Positions 12,578 through 24,609 of a DNA stretch of 64,000 bases are shown here, one piece after another. The notes below the pieces were generated by a model that ran no database searches, was not told the origin of the DNA, and saw only the letters and a program-made list of their open reading frames with translations. The first letter of the stretch is position 1. Every line of letters begins with the position of its first letter. The position numbers and the translations under genes were made by a program. The DNA comes from Liolophura sinensis (Eukaryota; Mollusca; Polyplacophora; Chitonida; Chitonidae). The DNA is taken from contig NC_088300.1 in the NCBI RefSeq assembly GCF_032854445.1, forward strand, positions 19,635,608 to 19,699,607, in the 5' to 3' direction.

Positions 12578-14136
12578 ACTACAGTTTCCAGGACGGAAAA
12601 TCCTGTTATCTGGTTTAAGCTAAGGAGACAAATAATGGCTTGCACGCAGGATTAAAACCGGAAACTAACTGATAAATGACTAGTGTAAAAATCCGAGCTT
12701 TGTTATTAGCATTTATGACATTGTGTGAAGACAACCCCCACCGCCCCTTTTCCCACACCCACACACCAAGGCGCTATTTCCATTTGCATTTCGTTTGAGT
12801 GGTATACATTATACATCTGCTAGTTTTGCACTACTAGGTATCATCGCCTGGGTAATTGTTTTCGCCTCTTGATTCCACCTTATATTCTTTGTATAACGGC
12901 GCCCAAAAGCGTCCTATACCGCGACACTTGTAAACAGACACACTGCTTTCTCAAGACGCATGAGGCATGTCTATATACCTCCATGGACAAACTTAGGGCT
13001 GCTGAAAGGCCAACTTAGAAATTATATTGTTGAATAACATGTTATTCGCAGCATGGAAATAGTGCCTCTCATAGAAAAGTATTTTGAAATAAGGTTCCTT
13101 TGAAATTGGGTAGATTTTGGTGAAAGAGTAAAACTTTGTAATGAAGTAGCATTTCAAACTTAGACGAAGACAGACATACCCATTATAGTGGGTACAACAC
13201 TCTCCATTGTTACCAAGGAATTCGGCGAGGAAAGGGAGGAAATCAGGATGCCCGATGCAGTGCACACCGACACGACAAACCTCTTGGCATATCCGCAGCC
13301 GAAATAGTGAGAGATGCATTCGAACAAAGTTCCTCATTATAGTGAATGAACTGCTATTCACAGTGAGGTAGCGCTTTTACGTCTGAGCCAGCGAGAGCTC
13401 CGGATTGTTCTGAAGTGCTTTGGCCTTTGTAATAGTCAATAAGCTTGCATGAGCCATTTCTACTTATACTATAAAAAATGTCAGCAACAAAGTGAATGCG
13501 ACAATGTTAACCTTTAGAAGTTTAAAAATCGTCAGCGACAAGTGAATGCGACAATGTTAATGTTTAGAGATTTGACCCGATTTGTTCGACGCCAAGGAGT
13601 TTCGGTGCTTGCCTTGCCTGGTCTGTTATACTAAAGGAACTGTGAAAATCTTGACACAGGTTAACATTCACACACAGTAACATCCCGGGAACATCGCCCT
13701 TAACGTTACCACAACCTAACAGATTCCTTTCTCACAAAAATTTCAGGAATACAACTTTTGCTTGCCTAATATTTAGACAGTCTTCGTTTTTTTTTCTTTC
13801 AAAACATTCGCCAGATTTAAATTCTGTGTTTAGTCCGTGGCATATTTTTTGTTGCCAGATTGTGTTGAGAAAAGACTCATCAAGATTAATCTGAACGAAA
13901 CCGAATGTATCTGACAGATGCTTGACTGTCAATAACTATAACCTGGGACTAATATAACTTATTTCGGTCCCAGCTATAACATTCCCACCAAAACATCGGC
14001 TCCATCCAACTAGTAAGCGGTGCTATACGCAGCAATGTTCAATTTACTCAAAACCAATACATATTCAACTAAATTCAATACTACTGCTTTTGGACTACAT
14101 TTGTATGAATGCACATTCATGCATACTTTCAAATAA
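12578..14136. other. Intergenic with one small tandem duplication
   Basis: Within it, 13480-13518 and 13528-13568 are two copies of a ~50-bp unit (aatgtcagc-aca-aagtgaatgcgacaatgttaa). A minus-strand open frame at 12993-13361 includes a Cys-rich stretch near 13180-13290 but has no usable acceptor, so I do not call it a gene. Confidence 0.45.
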
Positions 14137-14455
14137 TGCACGGTAGATCCAGGGTCAATCCTGGAAGGAGTCACAACTAAGAGCTTGAAAAAGGTCAGCA
14201 TGAAGGATCCTGGCGTTCAGCGTGAAAGGGATAGTGCAACTACTGGTTGACCCGTATCGATATAATGGCTCGGGCGGGGCAGCTTACTTGCCTTCTGTAA
14301 GGCGTCTCAGTGAAGCAACACTAGATAATAGGGCGGTGGAAATCCGCCCTGCACGAAGGAGGCACATTACATGTATTCTAAGAATTCCTTCTACGTCATA
14401 TGACTGAAAAATTGTTCAGTACGACGTTAAACCCCAAGCACTCACTCACTTACTC
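14137..14455 (+). mobile_element. SINE family 2, 5'-truncated copy
   Basis: Starts at the B-box region (ggtagatccagggtcaatcc) and continues through the family-2 body (gactggttgacccgtatcga, gcggtggaaatccgccctgc) to acgacgttaaaccccaagca and a CACT tail. Deletions differ from the 6738 copy, so these are independent insertions. Confidence 0.85.
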
Positions 14456-14800
14456 AAGCAATGCATATTTTTTTTAGATTTACTCAGTCTTAGTTAGACA
14501 TGCCTTCACAACAATATTGTAGTGTAACTCCGTACCAGTGTATTCCGTAACGTGGTTCGATTCAGAACTGGTACAACCAGTTGTTTTTATTCGTATCTGT
14601 AACGCATAGAAAACAAGACCCAGTTCATATGTTGATTGACTTTTCATCCATAGGCTTCATTTGAACAACAATGTAAACACACTCTTTAAAATTTATGTAT
14701 AAATAATCCATTATGAGGAAATCTGAGCACTAAATATACATATAAGCACACGCGCTTGTCATTGACACAGATATTATAACAGTCGTGTTTGTACACATGT

Positions 14801-15001
<201 letters not shown>

Positions 15002-15137
15002 ACACCTGTTATTTTGTAAATGTTTTCTATCCACATTGTCCAATGGGAACCCCACTGCATTATCACTAGCAGCACTCACAAGTGGGACATCGGATGAGGG
15101 ATTTCTATCAGACCTGTGTTACTTTCTCATTTTCAGA

Positions 15138-16201
15138 TCACCACTGTCTACAACCAACCTTGTTATTACAAGACGAATCGCCATTGATCAAGAACCGCTC
15201 CGATGTATAGGTCGATATATGCAGTTGTGACGTCTTCACTTTTGATTTTGAAAGTCTGGCGTAGATTTTGGAAAGGCTACATTCAGGAATTGTCATGTCA
15301 CACTCTTCAGTCAGGCCACTCAGGCCCATATACGATTCCATGTTCGCAGTTCCAGTTTTACTGACGTCATCATCACAAGGCGTGTCAGTATCGCGATTGG
15401 CTGACAGCTGCACTTGTCGAGTGCTGAGCGACACTTTGGGCTGATGGCAACTTGTTCCTCTGTCCAGAAACTCTGAGTTGTTCTCAAAACACGTGTTATA
15501 GAAGCCATCTGTGTTCTTGGAAAAGATACAATCTGAAGATAAGTGGCTTGAACTGTGCATTTCATCGCGATACTCCTCCTCCGAATGAAACGAGTTCCAC
15601 TCAAAAGCATCGTTATTCACCTCTGGTGCGCCATCCAGTGTGTCCAATTCAGCAATGTCAATATCCAGAGAATCTGAAAAATAGAAGACAATTCTTATAA
15701 ATCAATTCAAATTCCGATGGTATAAACTGTAATAAAAACTTTCATTAAGAAAACTTCGCACATGGCCCGTGAATTTCTTCATGGAGTAGTGTTTTACTTA
15801 GCATATTCATTTAAGAATATTTCACCTAACATTTCAGCTATTCTATAGTTAATTTCAGGCTTTTTGGTTGTAGGGGCATGTTCATACAAATATAACGTGC
15901 ATCACATCAAATACTCGCTCCTACCAATTAACTGGTACAACTCGTCCTGTTCCATGCTTTTAAAGGTTTGCTCCTGAACGGTTTCCTCAGAACCTTCTAT
16001 CATGCACAGATTCATCTGACATGGTTCAGACGATGGCGAACTGTTAGAATCAATCATTAGAGCTGGCTTCCAATAATGTGAGGGGTCAGTTAGCTCAGGG
16101 AATTTCTCCATGTCCAGAGTGTACTCTATGTTAGTGTCCACATATAAAGGGGTTAAATAATCCATCGCCACGGGCGACGGAATGTCCAGTTTAAAGTCCA
16201 T
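15138..16201 (-). CDS. Unrecognised two-exon protein, paralogue 1 (270 aa)
   Basis: Exon 1 is 16201-15925 and exon 2 is 15673-15138. The 251-bp intron has donor G|GTAGGA, acceptor ctatttttcag and phase 1. I do not recognise the family. The N-terminal module reads LDIPS, then PLYVDTNIEYTLDMEKFPEL, then KPALMI, and exon 1 closes with ELYQLI before the split codon. The same landmarks, intron position and phase occur in the gene at 29712-31294, so the two are paralogues. Exon 2 is rich in Ser, Asp, Glu and Thr and looks disordered. No signal peptide or membrane segment is visible, so a soluble intracellular protein is the plain reading; a co-regulator or adaptor with short linear motifs is only a guess. 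The start is the first ATG, 80 bp below a TATA box. The paralogy is firm; the function is unknown. Confidence 0.75.
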
Positions 16202-16281
16202 TCTGGAAAGTCCTTCAGTGTTTTAGTACCTTTTGGTCTGCCCTTCGATGAGTGTTGGAAGTGGTCGCTTTAGCCTGTCCC

Positions 16282-16287
16282 TTTATA
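16282..16287 (-). promoter_or_regulatory. TATA box of the 15138-16201 gene
   Basis: TATAAA on the minus strand (within cgTATAAAggg), about 80 bases upstream of the ATG at 16201. This puts the cap site near 16255 and implies a short 5' UTR. Confidence 0.5.
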
Positions 16288-16299
16288 CGAGATCAGCTG

Positions 16300-17507
16300 G
16301 ACAGGCATTAATTGACATTCCACGAGTACTTAGATTGCGTCATGTACTCACAAGGGGGGCCTTGTGCTTCTTTCATTATCTACTTGAGCCGAGAAGCGCG
16401 GTTTGTCATCAACCGCGGGGTCTGGTCACCCACTGTTTTCACACTCTTTGACGTGATCTGCCCTTTTACCTTCACTGTCATGTGATGAGAACGTTTCCTT
16501 TGCTTGTTGGTTCTTGTATGTTCTTGTTGGTGTAGTGCCACAGCCTGATCATTCGGCCATGAATACATCGGTGGAATATAACAGACACGATTTCAGTTTT
16601 GTTTTCGAGTATATTGAGTATAGTGTGTATATACAGGGTAGATCCTCCTGAAGATATCAAATGAACATTATTTGCAAACTTGACGCATACATTGTGTTTA
16701 TACTATACTTTAGTGAACCGCTTGGAGAATGCTTTAAACGCTGGAACTGCAAAGATTAAGACACGCGCATGTGATAAAACGCACGACTAGAAAGGCTTTA
16801 TACAATGTGGAAGTACATGTATTCCAAGGTTTTAGAAGAATACTCCAGATCAAGGCAATTAGACGTACCATGATTTTAAACTATTTTTAAGGAGGGCAAA
16901 AAACATTCCACGCGTCACCTGTAGGAAACGAGGGAGTAGGTTCTGGTCTATTTTACTGTTGTTTTTCTTAACTTATCAGTGGATTAACTATACCAATATC
17001 TCGATTGACAGAAAGGCGCCACATCGCTGAAATTACATACTCAAACTGGTCTCTAATATCGGGCCGAGCCCTTCTAGTTAACTGTCATCTGTCACAAGTT
17101 GTTTTGGTCACCAGCAATATATGCCACCTTTACGTTGTAACAAGTGTCACCTGGCGGTACCCATTAAAAAAAACAGCTGGTGCGCCGACACAAGGCAAAT
17201 TACGAAATTAATTCCTAACACATGTTGACATAAGGTGTGAAACGCAAACATACAGATAATTGGATCGAAATTGTGTCCAGATCTTCCTGGTTAGGCCAGA
17301 CTTTCTATCCATTCATTTGCGTCCAAACGTTCTGTTTCTTTCCGTCGATTAGTAAGCTATTTGCTAGTAAAAGAAAACATTTTATTCCGCAAGTACAAAA
17401 ACAGTCTCTGTGTGTTTGTAATTGACAATTTTTCCCCCATATTAAAGATATTAGAAAAGATATGAGAAAGGATATGACATTCATAAAAGCACTTGGTCGC
17501 TGTGAGT
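16300..17507. other. Upstream region of paralogue 1
   Basis: No gene or repeat copy seen. The sequence is less AT-rich than the surroundings at about 16900-17180. Candidate motifs shared with the other paralogue's upstream DNA lie farther on, at 17858 and 18003. Confidence 0.35.
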
Positions 17508-17660
17508 TCAAGTAGGAAGGTATTGCGACAACCTGAGGATGGTCGTGGGTTTCCCCATAGCTCTGCCCGGTTTTCCTCCCACCATATTGCTGGCTCAAAT
17601 ATTTTTTTTATCAAATATTTGTAAGTACAGCGTAAAACACCAATCAAATAAATAAATGAA
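17508..17660 (+). mobile_element. SINE family 1, 3' part
   Basis: Contains gaggatggtcgtgggtttcc, ctctgcccggttttcctccc, accatattgctggc and gtaaaacaccaatcaaataa plus an AAAT tail. A short palindrome (caaatatt...aatatttg) has replaced the usual cgtataagtgaaatattctt segment. Confidence 0.85.
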
Positions 17661-17857
17661 AACACATACAGATGAATTTATATAGAGACCTTTTGTGTAA
17701 TAACCATTCATTCACCCACACAAAGAACTATTTCATGCCTCTATGCGGCTAACGTCATTGGAACTGTAAACAATAAATAGCGCGACACCTGCATTTTTGA
17801 AAGCTGAAAAAGTTGAACTGGGACATTATCAACACCTCCAATAAATAGCTAAAGCCC

Positions 17858-18033
17858 TTTCACATTAGTACCCAGCCTCCAATCCGGCGGGCTTCTGTGT
17901 ACACGTGGCCTGGATAATGCTAGTAGCTTATTACGCAATCTGGTTTAATGCTTTACTCCTACTTATACTATAGAATGCATGCATTTGATGCTGTCCATGA
18001 CCGGCGTGTTCCATCTTGCTACAACGCGGCGTA
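17858..18033. promoter_or_regulatory. Candidate upstream motifs shared with paralogue 2
   Basis: tttcacattagtaccca (17858-17874) differs by one base from 31820-31836. The element ggcgtgt-tcc-atcttgctac (from 18003, continuing aacgcggcgta) is about 25/30 identical to 31684-31711. Both lie upstream of their respective minus-strand genes. The order of the two motifs is swapped, so this is tentative. Confidence 0.25.
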
Positions 18034-20510
18034 TCATTCTCCCTTGTTGTTAATGTACCTTATAGGCGGTTGTCTATCAATTTCTTTGAGTCGCATCCAT
18101 CATCCTAACGTTTTCTTTCTTCAGTTGACTAGCCTTTAAATCGTATGCATTGCGTGCAATTACGTTCATTGTATGCGTAATCATCTCTGCGATAAAAATT
18201 ATGCGTAATCATCAATCTGCGTTTGAAATTTCACTTCTATCGGACAAAAAAATACAGTAACTTGTATGTGTTACAATGCCAGTGCCCTGTTAAATCGTTA
18301 TGCTTTACCTGGACCAACTGTGGGGTCATTCTTAATTACCGTCGAACAGTACAGCATCCCGTCACTCAGATCCCTTGAGACGTGACCCGTATCGTTTGTT
18401 AAGTAATTGTAGTATAGAGCTAAGTGCTGTTGTTTTCTGCATGTGTTACAGTTCATGGGGCTCGTTTGTAAGTAATTTCTTTGTCTAGTTCCTGCAATTA
18501 CTTGGTCGAGGAAAGTTAAAGCTAATGGCAATTAAGTCGAAGTAACGAGTGATTCAGACTCCGGGGCACCAAACGTGGTCAGTCTGAGAGAGTTTACAGC
18601 CGCTCGGTTACAGCACACACGGGATGACTTTCTCGCCTATAGTGGCGTCCAACTGTTTAATAGATATTTACGCGAACTTTGGAGAGCCGTTAGCTGGATC
18701 AAAGGAAAAATATCCAGGCAAAGGAACAAGTTTCGCGTACAGGAACCAAAGAAAGATAGAAGAAAGTAAACGTTCTTATTATGTTAAATATAACACATGT
18801 TCTATATTAATTCAACACATTAGACTAACAGATATTATGTTGAATATGACACAGTAGGCCTATTATGTTATAATAACAGGATACATTCTAGCATCACTGA
18901 GAAACCAACTTTCTGTTAAAATTAACGGATTGATTTTTTGAGTGTATACGTTGAGCTGCAAAGTATACGAGGGTGGGCAACCACCTGATATCTAAAACAC
19001 ATGGATGGGTCAGTCAAAAACGGTTAACCAGCAGGTCATGCAACATGTGAAACAACAAGGGCAGCCCAGTTGTTGTTTGTCGCGGACCTAGTAATAGCAT
19101 GAGACGGTAATTCTCCAGTGACGTATTTCCACCAATGTACAAAAGATACGTCAAGCACACTTGTTAGTGCATTATCCGTAAACATTTGGCGCGTAAATAA
19201 ACCACTCACGTGGTGAGATCAAGCAAATCAATGCTCTCTAAGCCTAAAAACCAATAGGTCTGTATCTTTGGCTCTGTCTGTAAAATTTCAAGTTTTACAA
19301 CTCCAAATGGGTGAAATTTCTATTTTTTAATGACTTATGTAAACCGGCTTTCCCCAAACATGTCACTATATAATTAAACACACTGCCAGGCGTATACCAA
19401 ATTTCTAAATACTGAAAACCCAATATGCCTATATCTTTGGCTCTGTCTGTAAAGTTTGCAGTTTTACATGGGTGAAATTTCTACTTCTTAATGATTTATG
19501 TAAACCACCTTTCTCCATATAGGCCACTATGTAAGTTACACGTTGCCAGGCGTATCCAAAAGCTCAAGATCTTTAAACAAAAGGATTGGAAGACTAAACA
19601 GAGATCATTAAATGACTACAGATGTGTTTTGAACATAAATTGGCACATAACCTGGTACAAGGTAATATAAATTGTATTCTTGTTTTCACCTCCATTTGTC
19701 TGTGTTATTATATACGTACAAATCCAGTTTTATATAGTTGGTGTGTGTCAAAGCTTTTAAGCGCCATCAGCATATAACTGTAGAACTGTGAGTTATGCAT
19801 GATGTACATAACATAAACAATATTATCCAAGCTGACAATTTTTATCAACAAACTTATATTGTATTGTTGAAATACTGTATTCTAGCGACCGATTCCCATG
19901 CTTGAAGAGGAAATCGATGACAATATTTATTTCTAATGTGCATGATTTCTTAACTTTAACATGCCCTTACCTCTGCTTTCAAGTAAATTTGTTGACGATG
20001 ATGTGCCACCAACACGATGTTCCGTATGGACATGTCTCGGTTTATATCATATAGTTACTAACATCGTTATCAAGTCACTGGAAGCCGTGAAGTGTCATGT
20101 CACCAATGACACTTACAAATTCTCAAGTGCTGGACCCATGATTTAACCGTTACTTGAACTCTGATTGTTTAGCCAGTGTATGAACTCTGATGTTTTAGCC
20201 AGTGTATGAACTCTGAGATTTTGCCCCTATCTGAACACCGAGGATAACGTTAGCCTCTGTATTTGAACTGCGAGGTTTTACATAGCATTTCTGTGAACTT
20301 AGGTGTCTAAATATACACGATTTCTTTTTCAATTTGTTTTATTTTTTTCCAAGCCCAGAAGAATTCATTTTCTTATTCTCTACCCTGAAACCCCCATCAG
20401 GTAAGTGAAAAATTCTATTAATGAACCAGTTTTATTCCCTCCATACAGACATACAAAACATTATGGTTATGATAAAGTCTACATGAGATTTGCTCCAAAT
20501 TTTACCTGAC
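18034..20510. other. Intergenic, no gene seen
   Basis: Apart from the duplication at 19248-19565 there is a small repeated phrase at 20160-20215 (ttgaactctga-ttttagccagtgta). No exon, RNA or promoter is supported. Confidence 0.45.
19248..19565 (+). repeat. Imperfect tandem duplication (~175 bp x2)
   Basis: Units begin near 19248 and 19424. Both contain atctttggctctgtctgtaa, gttttaca, gggtgaaatttcta, aatga-tatgtaaacc and tgccaggcgtat in the same order. Nothing coding is seen. Confidence 0.8.
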
Positions 20511-20832
20511 AGATTCGGTGGCTTAATGGTTACAGCGTCCGCCTCGAAGTCGGGAGAACCAAAAACTTTAAAAATTGTACTTGCTGCTGCCTCACTTGGC
20601 GCTCAGCACTGAGAGATTAGAGCAAAGAAACATGACTGGTTGGCCCGGTGTCAGTATAGTGCGACTTGATGGGGTGTCATGTCTGGTGTCTTTGGCATGA
20701 TACTTCAGTGACGGCAGAACTTTGGCGGCATGGACTCGCCCTGCCACAAGAAGAAACAATATATGTACACACACCTAATGACTCCTTGTCGTCATATGTC
20801 TGAAATATTGTTATTTGAATGCCGTTGTTGTT
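20511..20832 (+). mobile_element. SINE family 3, near-complete copy
   Basis: tRNA-like head: A box in ggtggcttaatggttacagcg. Body: tgctgcctcacttggcgctc, actggttggcccggtgtcag, ggtgtcatgtctggtgt, and cggcatggactcgccctgcc. Its 3' end (cgtcgtcatatgtctgaaat) resembles family 2, so families 2 and 3 share a 3' module and part of the head. Confidence 0.8.
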
Positions 20833-21213
20833 TTTAAATAATTACGAGCGTATGCAGTTTAACATTATGAATTAGAAAATGTGTTCTAACTTCATATTCT
20901 GTGCAAGGATATAGAATTCCAACATACCAGTATGTAGAGCTTGTGTTGTTGTGTGTGTCACTGACTAAAGGCAATTTTGGTAGTGTGACTGATTTTACAG
21001 GCATCTGAACATAGGTCACTGCCTGAAAGAAATAGACTATAATATATTAACAACATGGCGAATCGAATCTTTCCCCATCAGATATTTCCGAGCACTTTAG
21101 TTTTCTATGAAGGCCTTCTCCTTTACCAATGAAGATACACAGTACTCGTAACATATTTTTTTTACACCAGTTTGTAAAGACATTAAAATTTGTACCATCG
21201 TGAACTGCTTCGC

Positions 21214-21513
21214 ACTGAGTGAGTGAATGGGTTAGTGAGTGAGTGCTTGGGGTTTAACGTCGTACGTAACAATTTTTCATATATGACGACGAAGGAATCC
21301 TTAGAATGCATGTAATGTACCTCCTTGTCGCAGGACGCTCTTTTCCACCGCTCTTTTATCTAGTGCTGCTTCACTGAGACGCCCGGGCCATTATACTGAC
21401 ACGGGTCAGCCAGTAGTTGCACTATCGCCTTCACGCTGAACGCCAAGCGAGGAAGCTACAACTTCCTCTTTTAAGGCCTTATGTATGACTCGACCAAGGA
21501 TTGAGCTTCGCAC
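21214..21513 (-). mobile_element. SINE family 2, minus-strand copy
   Basis: Plus strand shows the inverted tail (gagtgagtg...gagtgcttggggttt), then aacgtcgta, atatgacgacgaaggaatcc, the body complement, and aacgccaagcgaggaagc near the head. The copy is close to full length except for the promoter part of the head. Confidence 0.85.
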
Positions 21514-21767
21514 TGGGATTAATTACCCGTTTAGCTTGACCCAGTTGCGTTCTGGCGTTTGAATTCAAGCACAGTGATACAGTGATTGATACAGTTTTAA
21601 ACATTTGCTAGAAAATTCAGAATATTATCGTTAATGATGAAAACAAGTCAAGAGACTATATATCGCAGGTTTAATGAGATCGGATATCAGTTCCACCACG
21701 GTTTATCTGATTCATCAGCCATATTAATGGATATTTATTTATTTATTTATTTATTTGGGAGGCGGGG

Positions 21768-22033
21768 CTCCGTGGCTTAGTTGTTTAGCGCGCTAGCCCA
21801 GCGTAATGACCGTGGAGCCTCTCACCAATGCGGTCGCTATGAGTTCAAGTCCAGGTCATGCTGGCTTCCTCTCCGGCCGTACTGGGCAAGGTTTGACAGC
21901 AACCTGCGGATGGTCGTGGGTTTCCCCCGGGCTCTGCCCGGTTTTCACCCACCATAATGCTGGCCGCGATCGTATAAGTGAAATATTCTTGAGTACGACG
22001 TAAAACACCAATCAAATAAATAAATAAATAAAT
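21768..22033 (+). mobile_element. SINE family 1, full-length reference copy
   Basis: tRNA-derived head ggggctccgtggcttagttg, with A box tggcttagttg and B box gagttcaagtcc (21840-21852). The body reads catgctggcttcctctccgg, cctgcggatggtcgtgggtt, ctctgcccggttttcaccca, taatgctggccgcg and cttgagtacgacgtaaaaca, ending in ccaatcaaataaataaataa. Both pol III boxes are recognisable, so this is the best copy for defining the family. It sits head-to-tail against an inverted copy at 22034-22170. Confidence 0.9.
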
Positions 22034-22170
22034 TTATTTTTTTATTTTATTACTTTGGGTGTCTTACGCCGTAGTCAAGACGATTTTACTTTTTCGACTG
22101 CGTGCGGCATTAAAATCAGGCAGAGCCCGATGGAACCCACAACCATCCGCAGGTTGCTGGAAGACGGTTT
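22034..22170 (-). mobile_element. SINE family 1, inverted 3' fragment
   Basis: Begins at the AAAT/TTTATT tail shared with the neighbouring copy. It continues ttacgccgtagtcaagacg, ggcagagcccgatggaaccc, acaaccatccgcaggttgct in plus orientation. Together with 21768-22033 it makes a tail-to-tail inverted pair. Confidence 0.8.
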
Positions 22171-23669
22171 CCGTTATAACCAGCACTATATCCACCCACA
22201 GGTAGACAGGTGAGATTTGTAATTAACAACAATGAGACAGGAACAAAGCGACGACTCTGTCGTACACGCGTGCTAATGACCAGCTGTCCGCTGCATGTGA
22301 AGCCACATCCGCTTCCCCCACGTTCACAACCTCTTAATTTGTACCGTACACCTGAGGCATGCACATTAATTCATAAATATTAATGGTTCACTAATTTTAG
22401 TGATTACCAATTCATTACCGAACGTTTAGAGGTGGACTTTCCACAGAATTGGCAATTGGAGCGGTCATCAGCTGGCTAGACACTTATGGAGTCGACAGTT
22501 AGATTGGTAGCTCAGCTATACCACCACACACCATTATATTTAGTTGAGATGAGGTCCGATTTATTACATGTTTGAGTGGCATTTAGAATTTGGAAGGGAA
22601 ATTTACTGGGAAAGTCTTTCTTATGGATTGATAAGGATGGTAGGAACTACATCGAAACGTTGTGTTGATAGGCCAGGAAGTTGTATATCCATAAGAAAGT
22701 GGGCAAATGGCGAGAACGGAAATGTACGTCTGCTATGTCAGCACAGAGTTTGTACAATAAAATCTGGATGAAGATATCATAAAAAGATGGTGCAGTGTCA
22801 ACCTTGTATTTGATAGTATTGTTGATCAGGAGGTCTACTCACCAGTAGCCTTTCACTCAAATCAACTAAATAAAGACATGCAATTAATCCTGCAGAGCTT
22901 TATTCCAAAGTTAGTTAATTTACATGTATCTTGTGAATCTGATTAATATTATTTATGATTCAAAAAGATATACGGACAGGCAATATCCAATTTGTTTTCG
23001 AATTCTGTAAACATGGATGTAAATAAAGTTTTCTATAAAAACAGTTCATATTATACATGTATTTAAAAAGTTGTATTTAAATATGTAAACCTATTAATTT
23101 TCAGTATCTTTAATTAGATATTAGATAAACAATTTGACATTAATACTGGGGCATCTGACGAAGGAAACGATACTGACGTTTCAACCAGTCAACTTGGGAA
23201 ACTATCAAGTTTGAAACCACATTTCGAAATGACCCCAAACAAGTTCAGGGTATTCGTGCATGTTAACGATTGACACAACACGTCGCGAACGGCCCGACTA
23301 TTCATACACATTTATATAATCGTACTTTCGTGAAATAAAACGTGAACTAGAATATTGCCTGTATACAGTTTGTAGAGTAGTTTAGGTATATGGCCTCGTG
23401 GTTGCCGAACACTTTCAATCACAATATATAATTGCCCGTGAAGTTTATTGTTTCGAGATTTTGTCAGTACGACTTTGCAATAAATTGAACCTGCAGCTGA
23501 GATAAATGACAGAATTTTTGACCGACCGTGATAAAGAGAAAACACACCAAAATATTAAAAATTGGTTAAGTCACGCAAAGCCAGTTTTGACTTGTAAGGC
23601 AAAACTTGAAATTTGATATCGCTTAATAATGTTATATGGATCTGAATAGAAATTAATCATGCATAGGTC

Positions 23670-23768
23670 AAAAAGATTATAGGCCTGTCTATTTGCAATT
23701 CTGCATAGGCCTGCCTGTTTGCACTTCTGCATAGGCCTGTCTGTTTGCACTTCTGCATAGGGCTGTAA
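23670..23768 (+). repeat. 29-bp tandem repeat, three units
   Basis: Unit: gcataggcctg(t/c)ctgtttgcacttct, three copies with few changes and no spacers. This is a minisatellite, not a CRISPR array. Confidence 0.8.
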
Positions 23769-24160
23769 ATGATGCAATCTTTTGAAGGTTTAAAATTTGG
23801 ATGTCCAACATGGTTTAGTGAAATTGACTCCTGAAATATGTTCTCTGTTATATCAGAAATTCCTGATTATATATCGTGAGGTCAGTCTTTTCATATACCC
23901 TTTTCAATAGAGTGCCCTATTCCTTAATAGCTGAGTATTTTACTTAATGTTAAGCAGCAATGTCAAATGTTTGACAGAAGTGGTCATTAGTGCAGACGTT
24001 TTCGTTGCAACGAGAGAATTAAAAGTTGGCATAGTCTCAAAGAAACATATAATGTAAAGATTCAAAGACAAAATATGTTAATGTTAATGTTTTGATTGTA
24101 TAATGGTTATACAGATCTGTCGGGTTGTAAAGAGCTATTACAGTATTCCCACTACCCCTA

Positions 24161-24283
24161 ATGTTGAACGCCAAGCTAGGAAGCTAGAATTTGCTCTTTT
24201 AAGGTGTAAGGTGTGACCCGACCCAGGATTGACCCTGGATCCACCTCTCCCTCGTAGCGGACGCTCTACCAACTGAGCCATGT
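24161..24283 (-). mobile_element. SINE family 2, head fragment (best pol III box region)
   Basis: On the minus strand this reads from a tRNA-like start (catggctcagttggtagagc, an intact A box) to a B-box-like gatccagggtcaatcc, then the family-2 body start ending at cttggcgttcaaca. It preserves the 5' head that the other family-2 copies have mostly lost. Confidence 0.8.
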
Positions 24284-24375
24284 GTGAGGGTGTTTGGATG
24301 CTTGTGTGGGTGGGTGCGTGTGTGTGTTTGTGAGTGAGTGTTTGGATGTGTAGGTGTTTGGATGTGTGGGTGCAG
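24284..24375. repeat. GT-rich simple sequence
   Basis: Degenerate gtgtgtgggtg / gtttggatgtgt repeats follow directly on the SINE head fragment. Confidence 0.7.
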
Positions 24376-24548
24376 ACAGAAGATGACAACGAAAGTTTAT
24401 TAAATCTCACGCCTGGTCGTGTAGAAATTTCGAATGAACTCTCTTCATTTGTCCAGTTATACAACAATTGAAGCAGTCTACTTAAACACTCACGTAAAAC
24501 TTTGCCTTTTGCCAATTTCTACCATGAACATTCCAAGCTGCTCGATCG

Positions 24549-24609
24549 TCGTCATATGACTGAAAAATTGTTGAGTACGACGTTAAACCCCAAGCACTCA
24601 CTCACTCAC
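24549..24609 (+). mobile_element. SINE family 2, 3' end fragment
   Basis: Only the last 60 bases remain: cgtcatatgactgaaaaatt, gagtacgacgttaaacccca, then the CACT tail. Confidence 0.8.

Noticed and set aside
12993..13361. 122-codon minus-strand frame with a Cys-rich stretch slightly like a VWC module
   Set aside because: The Cys pattern does not fit VWC and there is no convincing splice acceptor; a donor-like GGTATGT alone is not enough.
21768..21860. tRNA gene
   Set aside because: A and B boxes are present but there is no full cloverleaf or anticodon arm; it continues into a SINE body.
23670..23768. CRISPR-like short repeat
   Set aside because: Three adjoining 29-bp units without spacers in an animal genome: a minisatellite.
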